Shown here in pieces: positions 55,680-64,000 of a stretch of 64,000 nt of DNA. Source of the stretch: Lunularia cruciata (taxonomy: Eukaryota > Streptophyta > Marchantiopsida > Lunulariales > Lunulariaceae). The stretch lies in NCBI GenBank assembly GCA_948567375.1, contig OX419755.1:23886517-23950516 (forward strand), read 5' to 3'. The position numbers and the translations under genes are program-made. Position 1 is the first letter of the stretch, and each line of letters starts with the position of its first letter. The notes beneath the pieces were generated by a model. That model was not told the DNA's origin. It saw only the letters and a list, made by a program, of their open reading frames with translations, and ran no database searches.

Positions 55680-56560
55680 GATTTTTTTTACACTTCATAA
55701 AAAAATTATATGAAAATATATAGACCTTTGAACAATTATTTTGATCATATGTGAACTGATCAATATCTCTTATTTTCCATATACATCAAAATGCCCAAGA
55801 ATTTCTTATTGTAAGATTCTTGAAGAATAACTTTCTTATGGAGATTGACATTCTGAATACTAATTTTACATAAATCAACTGAATTTGCCTTTTAGGTACC
55901 TTCTTGATTAAACTTATCTCCAATACATTCACACTCATAGTGTAAGCATAGGATTAGAAAAATGTGTCATCAAAACTCCTTTGAATAACTACCCAACAAA
56001 TTTTTTATTAGGATGTACTGTTGCATTGCAACATCTTATTGCATCATGTTCTCTTCTTCTCCTTCCATTGCCATAGCTGAATTGCAAAGCTGTCTTTGAC
56101 ACTCCAAGATTGAGTAATTTATCCATCAACCACTATTCACTTTTGCAGCACTGTGAAATAAGCTCCAATTTTTCGCTGTATTTACTTTATGTTTAGGTAG
56201 CACGCAAGCAACATACAATACAATGACAAAGCCAAGTAGATCAGAAAAAATATCAATAACTGCATATATTGAGCGTACTTGGTGGAGTATATTGAGAAAC
56301 TTACAAGAGTGTGAGGATTGATGGTCCCAAGCCACCACAAAGCATATATAGAATTAGGGTTGAAGGCACACTAGGGGAAAAACCTGCATTGATAACAACC
56401 ATGAAAGAAGCAAGAAAGAGGTAGGCTACTCTTTGAATTGTGTGGTAGAGTTCTTCCAATGGTATATTTGGAAAGTGGATAGGGATACACAAACCGTGCT
56501 AGTTCGTGTTGCAATTGCTCATAAAAGACCCAAAGCTTGAGCACGTAAAGAGATTGATAG

Positions 56561-56586
56561 ATGTTGTAAATTAGTATTTACAACAT
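56561..56586. repeat. Perfect 11-bp inverted repeat
   Basis: ATGTTGTAAAT and ATTTACAACAT separated by TAGT. It would form a small hairpin. Function unknown. Confidence 0.9.
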
Positions 56587-56996
56587 GTATCCAATGAGGA
56601 TGTGAATATGGTTGAGGAGATAGCCAATGCCCTTCTCTTCTTTAAGAAACCTTTTGTACCGCCTTGAGTAGACCATTGAAATGGTAGTGTAGATGCCCAA
56701 AATCCTCAATTGGTAGAGGGACAAAGTGCGTAATGGTCCTCCTTATCCTTAGAGGCAATGATTTTTGTTGCTCCTACTTGTACATATGCCCATAAAATTT
56801 GCTGTATTAAGTCTATTTATGAAACTATCATATTCTCCTGTCACGTATTCATTTTGCTGTGCTCAAATTTGTTTTTTCACAAATTCATTATATATCGTTA
56901 AACATTTTCAATTCCTGTGATCTCTACGAGGTGTACCCATACAATTTTACAGTGATAACCTTATTCTTATAACATTTCTCTAAAGGAAAACTCTAC

Positions 56997-57242
56997 ACCC
57001 ACCTCACCGTTTCTGCTTATCTACCTCACCTCTCTACGGTAGTATATAGGATACAGATTGCAAATTAACCCATCAAACCACTTTCGCTATGTTATGAGTT
57101 TGGCTATAACGCTAGAATATGATGCAAAAAGAATCGTATAACCATGCCATCACATGGTACAATGATTAATTTCACACAATTAGCCAATCTGATTGTTGAA
57201 ATCCGAGGGGTAAACTAGATGAGTCGAAAAGGTGAGGTGGGT
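56997..57242. repeat. Candidate MITE with 12-bp inverted termini
   Basis: ACCCACCTCACC at 56997-57008 and its exact reverse complement at 57231-57242 enclose 222 bp without coding potential. Weaker similarity extends outward. No clear target duplication was seen. Confidence 0.4.
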
Positions 57243-59264
57243 TTTCAAATTCTCTTCTATAAAATCTAGAATTAAAACACCATACTATATCATACCCTGT
57301 CTAGGTAGAAATGGCGCCTCAAAATGCAGGATGTGTCGATCAGATCACGTGCAGCTGTACTGTTACAGTTCTTCGGAGCTCACGCTTTGGCAAATCTTAT
57401 GCTGATATATATGACGGCATGAGGAGAACACGCCAAGGCTTTAGTTCGAATTACTGTTCGGGAACAAACTACTCAATGCAGGAACGAATGATCGCGAAAC
57501 TTCTCGACGTTTGTTACAGTTCACAACGGATGAATTCGAAAATTGCAATTCCGAATCCAAGGTTAATAAATTGTTGTTTCTATAATTTGCAAGCGGGCCC
57601 GTGATGCAAGTCTCACTAACAAGCTTATGAAGTTTCCGTATCATCTGCAGGCAGGCACTGTACTGTCCGTATTATGGATCCCTACTCCTACACGCTCTAG
57701 ATCTGAGAAGTTCAATCAGATTTCACTTAATTGTGAAAACAGCAGTTTTGCTTGGAAGGGTGGTGGTTACAGGCGAAAGTAGTTGCGTGTCCGTAACCTC
57801 AACGGTGCAGGATCCACACTCCTGATAGTTTAATACAGATTTTGTGGCAAGATTAGAAGACAAGGACCATCCATCGTGTTGGGACCTGGAGAGGAAAATG
57901 GTGGTTACATGGACTTCCAGTTCATAATGATTGCCGGATAGCCGGATAGCCGGATAAATTGGCCTCCCTCCACCATCAGGACATTGGCAGAGTCAGTGGC
58001 TGGGAACAAAGTAACCTTGTCAATATTGCTGTGTTACCTACTTTCGGGGATGGCGAAATTAATGAGATGCTCAGAATTTCAGTACTCACATGGGAATCAC
58101 AAAGACGACCGAGTAAATTTACATGCTTTACGGTGCTTTAATGAGAGATGGTAATCACGTTACATGCGTTATTGAAGGAAAGGAATCGCGCTATCAAGAA
58201 AACGTGAGAAACGAGATCGGCGTGGGAAATCTGAGACGTATGGGAAGACCTCATCAAGGCTTATATTGGAAATATAAATCGAGCCGTACAACAAAAAGAC
58301 AAAAGGGATAAAAATGGAACTAACTACCAATAGTATCGCGATGATGATGGCTAGATGATGGTTCCTCTACCCTTACAAATGTGGGTCGATGAGATGACTT
58401 ATTTAATAGTTCTGATAATGACCATATTGCATTCAAGGCTAAGAGCAGACGACAATATGGCAATCGGACATACCTTTCGTCTGCACTGCATTCAAGACCA
58501 TAGTTCTTCGAATAATATTCAAAGCTAAGTTCCGTTGTGGTTCTCCTTGTCTAGTTGATTCGTTTTCCCTCTCATTTAAAACTGTTTTGTGATTTTATTT
58601 TTTTTCAGTTTAATTCTAAGTATTCAGGGATATTTTAAGAATAAATTAACAATAGCGTAATTTGGAATATGGCACTTCGCATTAACAAGACCAATCATAG
58701 AAAAACTTAACATTCTCCTTTTTCTCTGACGTGGCGCGTTAGTCCTACTTGGCATTGTGTTTCAGGCTTACTTATTCGTCGCTTTAAAATTTTCTCTGGA
58801 ATGCAATGGTGTCTAAAACTAAAATGTCGCCTTTTATTCTATATTCACGTGATCATATCCTAGTTTATAAAGCCAAGAAGAAACAGCACTCATTTTCCGG
58901 TTCTCGTATTCTTAAAGTATTGGAGCTGTACATGTCCTATTAGTCTTTAGAACGGTGCTTGATATAGTATCTCAAATTAAGAAGTCTCAATATAAGTTGC
59001 ATGTTTTCTAGGCATGAATTTGAAGAATCGAACTTGAATCATAGCAGATTGGACGCGTTGGACGTGTCTCTATGAAAATGAATCTACGAAAAGCGAACCT
59101 CCAGATGCGTTCCTCCTTGAAGCCTAAAAGATGAAATTCTGATCCATATATATTTACAACAGCGAAAGTTGATTTTCAATATACGATCAGACGAGCACCA
59201 CGGTTCGTCAAAGGAGCTTGATGTAACTAGAATCAATGAAAGATATATCCAGGAGGTCCAAATG

Positions 59265-59306
59265 CATCAAGTCTGTGCGTAGGGACCCTTACGCGCAGAC
59301 TTGATG
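59265..59306. repeat. 17-bp hairpin with 8-base loop
   Basis: CATCAAGTCTGTGCGTA and TACGCGCAGACTTGATG pair along 17 bp with one mismatch (G-U in RNA) around GGGACCCT. It is isolated, without a coding frame. Confidence 0.9.
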
Positions 59307-60142
59307 GCAACCAGATTTTATTGTGGAGAATAATGATCATGGTTCTTTAACTTTGAGAAAGTCGCAAAATTTTTAATGTGTGGCAATCCAGGAAAGTCCA
59401 TCTCATTTTTCCTTTTGATGGGGCCATAACCAAAAAAGTGTACGGGATTACTTTTCCACCTTAGCCTCCATCAAGGTGGGAAAATTTCTCTTCACTTTAG
59501 AAATCATTCAGGGTGCTCTACAGGTTCGTTCACATATCTTCTATCGTTTCTTAATTTACCTTGCCAAAGACAAAGGCTAAAGATATGAAATGTGGCTCAA
59601 CATGGAAAGAGAAAATTTGGGATAGCTTATAATTGGGAGACTGAAACTTGGTTGTGTCAAGTAATGTTATTGCTAGGACAGTAAAGCAAAGTTGGTGGAG
59701 ACACCTTCAATCTCAAGTAATAAGATTTTTCTTGAGAAGAAAAAAGCAAAAATGTAATAGTGGTTTAGAAGAAGGTCCAGAAGCCTGTTCTGTATGTAAG
59801 AGCGAAAGGACTATATTTGTTTCAACCGAACGAAGGCAAGAGTACTATGTTCGATTGTTCAATTGCCATCATAGACGGGAGGCATGAAAATAGTTCCCAC
59901 CTCTCAAAAGTTTTATTTTTTCAAATAAAAATAATCTATTTTAATTTAGTATTATTATATTTATAAAATATGCACAAAAATTTCACTTTCCATTAAATAT
60001 ATACAAATGTGTACTTTATACGTGAATATTGTCTGAGTTATCTCTTCCATAACAGAAATTGTATAATATCTCTACCATCTCTCACCAGTTGCATCTAATT
60101 GTGTAGTTACATCTTGCATCAATTTAGAACGATGTCTCTATA

Positions 60143-60394
60143 TGTATCCAACATCAGACGTGTTCACACCAAGAATAAGGTCCGATTCAGTAATAAAGAA
60201 AATGCAAGCACCATGGTCAACTTAAGAAAATAAATGGTTCACCTCATTGAGGCTACGTCCAAGGGACCACACCAATAGCTTTATTGATAATAAGACTAAT
60301 GTGTCACAAAGAGCTTCTACTAACTCTCTTATATAGTAGTCTAGCCCTAATCTAATTAACCAGAGTTACTCAAAACCTGAGTTAAGTCTTAACA
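60143..60394 (-). repeat. 3' LTR of G2
   Basis: Begins TGTTAAGACTTAACTC at 60394, directly after the polypurine tract. It contains a TATA box CTATATAA (60329-60336), CAATAAAG resembling a polyadenylation signal, and CTTGGACGTAGCC...GAGGTGAACCA. The end near GGATACA (60143) is tentative. Confidence 0.7.
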
Positions 60395-60408
60395 ATCTCC
60401 CCCTTGAC
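60395..60408 (-). promoter_or_regulatory. Polypurine tract of G2
   Basis: GTCAAGGGGGAGAT, the classic plant copia plus-strand primer, abuts the LTR. Confidence 0.88.
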
Positions 60409-60569
60409 TCATGTCTTGGGGTCCTTAACCTATATAACCTATATGATTACATTGCGGGAAGTCCTAGAAGAAAACCTAACATAGGTCCCTCTATAAACTA
60501 GAGTTAACTAGAACTAAGCCGTAGCCTAAACAGGATAGAGTAAAATCATATATAAAGATGACACAATTG

Positions 60570-61161
60570 TTAGTCTACTCTGCTTGTGCACATATTCAAA
60601 ACCTGAAATTTGGCACGATGTCTCAAAAAACTCTCCAAAGAAACCACTTTGGTAAAAGCATCAACATGAATGAGTTTATTGTCAATCTTGACTAGCTCAA
60701 TCATTTTTTCAGATATAACTTGTCCGAGGAAATGATACTTGATGTCAATGTGGTTCACTCTATTGTCCATCACCTGATTTATAGCTAGATGTAAAGCACT
60801 CTGGCTATCACAAGAAAGATTCACAATGTCATGTATATATATAATCCCATCTTTGTTATAAGCCTGTCCAACCAAATTTCTTCCTTTGCTGCATCCTCTA
60901 CCGTCACATACTTAGTTTCTATAGTAGTTTCTATAGTAGTTTCTATAGTTTCTATTCTTGAGCTATACACTTCTGCAATGTTGTTTTCCAACTTATGCAT
61001 CCACCTCCAAGTGAAAACACATACTCAATCACAGATTTCCTCCCATCTAGATCTTGTCCAAAGTCAGCATCTACATAGCCTATAAGTGATTTGGCATTGT
61101 ATGATTTAGCATCAAACACAAGGCCAAATCCAACATACCCCAGAGATATCTGAGGATCCAC
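60570..61161 (-). pseudogene. RNase H of G2
   Basis: LIGYVDADFGQDLDGRKSV (first Asp), GGGCISWKTTLQKCIAQE, then NLSCDSQSALHLAINQVMDNR (Asp) and HIDIKYHFLGQVISEKMIEL. A frameshift lies between 60875 and 60952. Confidence 0.9.
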
Positions 61162-61173
61162 TTCACAACTTCC

Positions 61174-62163
61174 CTATGTATCCTCCTTGGATTTGGCATG
61201 TATCTTGCTAGTCTTGCCCATAGCTAGAGCACTGTCAGGCCTAGTGCAAATCATCAAAAACATGAGACTCCCCACTGCCTTGATGTAGTGGATCTTGGAC
61301 ATCAAACCTTTCTCCGTGGCATCTGTTAGACAAAGAGCTAATAAAAGCTTGAAGTGAGGAGCTAAAGGAGTACTCATAGCCTTGCAATTCTCCACATTAA
61401 ATCTTGCAAGTACCTTTCTGGCATACTTCCCTTGAGTTAACCACAACTTCCTATCCTCCAAGTTTCTTTGGATCTCCATCCCCATTATCGTCCTTGCTGT
61501 ACTAAGATCTTTCATTCTAAACTCAGAACTCAAGAGAGCTTTGAGCTTATCAAGATCAGATCTATTCCTAGCCGCAATAAGCATGTCATCCACATAGAGT
61601 ACCAAAATAATAAAGCCAAATACTTCATTACTCATCTTATCATGTATACACAAAGATCAAACACACTCCATTTAAATCATTGTGACCTCATGAAATCATC
61701 AAACCATTTGTTCCACTGTCTAGGAGCTTGCTTCACAAACAAGGATTTTAGCAACTTGCAAACCATACCCTCTTGGCTTTTCTTCACAAAGCCCATAGGT
61801 TGTCTCATGAAGATCCCCACATCTAAATTTTCATAGAGGAAAGCAACAACAAAATCTATTTGATCTAGGATAAGACCAAAGAAAGTTATAAATACACACA
61901 ATAAGCGAATAGTGGCATACTTAGCAATAAGAGAGTAAATCTCATTGTAATCTACACCTTTTCTTGTGTGAATCCCTTGGCCACCAACCTGGCCTTGTAG
62001 ATCTTCTTTCTCCATCAATGGGGCTGACTTTCAGTTTGTAGACCCACTCATTGTCCACAAGTTTATGATGTTTTAGGAGCTTCACTAACTCCCAAGTCTT
62101 GTTATCAATCAATGATTGCATCTCCCTATGCATCATTGCATTCCACTCAAGCTTGTACATCAA
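61174..62163 (-). pseudogene. Reverse transcriptase of G2
   Basis: N-terminal block EWNAMMHREMQSLIDNKTWELV, then DQIDFVVAFLYENL, CKLLKSLFVKQAPRQWNKWF, and the catalytic LYVDDMLIA (intact YVDD). KYARKVLARFNVENCKAMST and KAVGSLMFLMICTRPD end it. Three frames, two frameshifts. Confidence 0.92.
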
Positions 62164-62608
62164 AGCTTGAGCCTCCTTTTATGAAGAAGGTTCCTCTTCT
62201 TTCAAGACCATGGCCATACCATCATCAACATCAAGAGAGAGAGAGATCCTTGTCTGCTAATTGTGTTGAATCAACTCATTTCCTAATGATTTAGGAGCAT
62301 GAATAGAGCGTCCATACATCCTCCTTGTTGATGACTCTACTTGATCTTCTTATGTTGGCATGTGTTGAGGTTTACTAATCTCCTCATGATCTTGTAATTC
62401 AATCAATTTGGAGAACTTGCTCCTCTATGGGAGCACCTCCTTGTGCCTCATCATGAAAACCATCATAATTAATCTCTCTCTCAACAATATTTAGAGGATA
62501 TTTTCCCTTGTTAGTATGAGGAGCCTAAGCTTTCTCCCCCTTTGTTGATGATCTAGACTCACTGAATAAAACAACTCCATTGACAATCAATTTACAAGTG
62601 AGTGGATC

Positions 62609-63200
62609 TCACAACTTGCAACCATTCACACCACTTTGGTAGCCAAGAAAAACACATTTCTTGGAGGTAAGATCCAGCTTAGATCTACTTTCCTTAGGTA
62701 TGAGAGGGTATGCATTACATCCAAAGACTACTAAATGATTGTAATCTGTAGACTGTCCATGCCTCATCTCAAATGGTGTTATGTAATGAATTATAGTAGA
62801 AGGTGAAATATTTACTAAATAAGCTTCATTGTTGATAATTTTAGCCCAAAACTCATGTGATAAACCTAATTGGCTCAGCATACTGCTCATTCACTCCAGA
62901 AGTGTTTGATTGAGCTGCTCAGCAACACCATTTTGATCCGGAGTAAATATTGTAGTGAGATGGCAAGTTATCCTCTTTTGTTGACAATTCATTTCAAATT
63001 CTCCAAGGGTGTATTCCCCACCATTATTTGAGCACAAAAATATCACTTTCTTACCAATTTGAGTCTCAACTTGGGCTTTCTACTTCTTGAAAGTGACAAT
63101 GACTTGGACTTTTGATGTATGAAATAAATCCATACAAACCTTGAATAATCATCAATGAAAGATACATAGTCCACTTTCTAGAATGTGAGGGAGTAGGGGA
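62609..63200 (-). pseudogene. Integrase of G2
   Basis: The C-terminal part at 62609-62890 reads LGLSHEFWAKIINNEAYLVN, TPFEMRHGQ and SKLDLTSKKCVFLGYQSGVNG. The core upstream (62890-63200) is in broken frames but retains the LNQTLLE-type block near 62905. The KLDLTSKKCVFLGY stretch corresponds to the place where hAT transposon H entered G1. Confidence 0.85.
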
Positions 63201-64000
63201 TGGGCCCACACATCACTATGTATATAATCAAGAATATTTTTGGAACTATGAGTTCCAACACCAAAAGCAGTCTGATGCTACTTCTCTAGTGCACAATGCT
63301 CACAAAATTCTAAACTACTATACCATAGGGTAGAAATAAAGCCTTTCTTGCAAAGAATAGACATGCTCTTCTCACTAATGGAACCTAGCCTTGATGCCAC
63401 AAGTAGCCAATCATATCATGGGATCTAGTAGCATGAGCTTCTTTGCAAGCAGTGTTGCCCTCTAGCACATATAGATTCTTGTGCCTATTTCCCTTCATGA
63501 TGACTTTTCTCCTAGCCATGACTTGAAGTACACTATCAAATACTTCTTGCTGATGACCATTTGTGTCTAATATGCCAAGGGATATCAAGTATTTCCTCAT
63601 GTCAGGAATATGCTTGACATTAGTCAATGTGAAAACAAGACCATCAAACATTTGAATCTTAATAGATCTAATTCCTACAATTTGACAAAGATGATCATTT
63701 TCCATAAAAACCAAACCCTTTGATATCAGTTAAGAACTAAAGAACCCTCTTATGTAACACATATGGTATGAACAAGCACAATCTAGGATTCATAGGGAGA
63801 GAACTCAACAGGTAGAGAGCCTTTCTCTAAGGTCCGCTCCAAGATTTTGCAAGTCCACAACAAGATCATTGAAGGTGTTGATAGGATCTTGTATCTTGGT
63901 CCCATTTTCCTTCATCTTGAAGCTCATTAGCTTCAAGGATGTGTAGAGACAATTTGATAATTGTCTGATGGTAATTTTGTTGTAGCTCATCAAAAAGAGT
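63201..64000 (-). pseudogene. Gag end, protease and pre-integrase region of G2
   Basis: 63385-63714 reads NDHLCQIVGIRSIKIQMFDG and NVKHIPDMRKYLISLGILD, the copia region after the protease site, and includes NLYVLEGNT before the pre-integrase domain. 63805-63993 reads KMKENGTKIQDPINTFNDLV, a copia Gag segment. The protease active site itself is not clear. Confidence 0.8.

Larger units (their letters stand above)
55680..60142. other. Unassigned region, locally CpG-richer
   Basis: No element or gene is recognised. Frames at 57311-57604 (97 codons, ATG start), 57959-58311 and 59648-59887 resemble nothing I know. Two hydrophobic minus-strand frames (56126-56492) also match nothing. From about 57.0 to 59.9 kb CpG is visibly more frequent than in the surrounding repeats, and the sequence is the least repetitive of the window; it may be low-copy DNA. 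A triple GCCGGATA lies at 57933-57957. Confidence 0.45.
60143..64000 (-). mobile_element. Ty1/copia retrotransposon G2 (3' part)
   Basis: Minus-strand copia element leaving the window at the right: gag remnant, protease region, integrase, RT, RNase H, polypurine tract and 3' LTR. Related to G1 in RT, RNase H and LTR signature, with at least four frameshifts. Confidence 0.92.

Noticed and set aside
56126..56492. Membrane-protein exons on the minus strand
   Set aside because: Hydrophobic stretches exist, but frames are short and overlap, and no family or splice pattern could be supported.
57311..57604. 97-codon ATG frame as a host gene
   Set aside because: No recognised domain, no flanking exon evidence; kept only as a note in the region entry.

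Overview
The window is repeat-rich plant DNA. It consists almost entirely of decayed LTR retrotransposons (Ty3/gypsy and Ty1/copia) and a hAT DNA transposon, nested several layers deep. Solo LTRs with 5-bp target duplications, CpG-poor repeats and C-to-T decay at CAG sites point to a large, heavily methylated land-plant nuclear genome. A non-flowering plant (gymnosperm, fern, lycophyte or bryophyte) is my guess, because the captured methyltransferase looks DNMT3-like, but the sequence does not settle the species. I see no intact host gene, rRNA gene or functional tRNA gene.

Layout. 1-6766 (minus strand): the 5' part of an unusual gypsy element (copy A), inserted in the 3' LTR of a second gypsy element (C, 6767-13758, minus). 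13764-34848: an unidentified two-copy repeat family (U1, U2), three LTRs of one family (D1, D2, D3; D1 and D3 are solo LTRs with target duplications), an inverted pair of ~770-bp LTR-like repeats (E1, E2), and a gypsy fragment (F). 36.2-55.7 kb (plus): one copia element (G1), split by a hAT transposon (H, 38230-50623) that itself contains a nearly complete second copy (B, 39987-49716) of the unusual gypsy element. G1 is also split by a small LTR-like insert (K) and a 2-kb insert with tandem repeats (J). 55.7-60.1 kb: unassigned DNA that is locally richer in CpG. 60.1-64 kb (minus): a second copia element (G2) leaving the window.

The main discovery is the A/B family. Reading along one frame, it encodes Gag with two CCHC zinc knuckles and a Gly/Arg-rich stretch, an aspartic protease, and then a C5 cytosine DNA methyltransferase domain with motifs I, IV, VI, VIII, IX and X in canonical order. 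A UAG stop in a CAR-YYA context follows, then reverse transcriptase, RNase H, integrase, and a C-terminal PHD finger. The element thus carries a possible chromatin writer (methyltransferase) and reader (PHD). The UAG would make the methyltransferase part of the abundant Gag-side product and leave reverse transcriptase and integrase to readthrough. Copy A is interrupted by only two other stops. Copy B has many, and most of them are CAG-to-TAG changes, the scar expected from methylated CHG sites.

Methyltransferase capture by retrotransposons has been reported in dinoflagellates and a charophyte alga, so the concept is known. The arrangement here, with the apparent readthrough junction and PHD-tailed integrase, deserves study.
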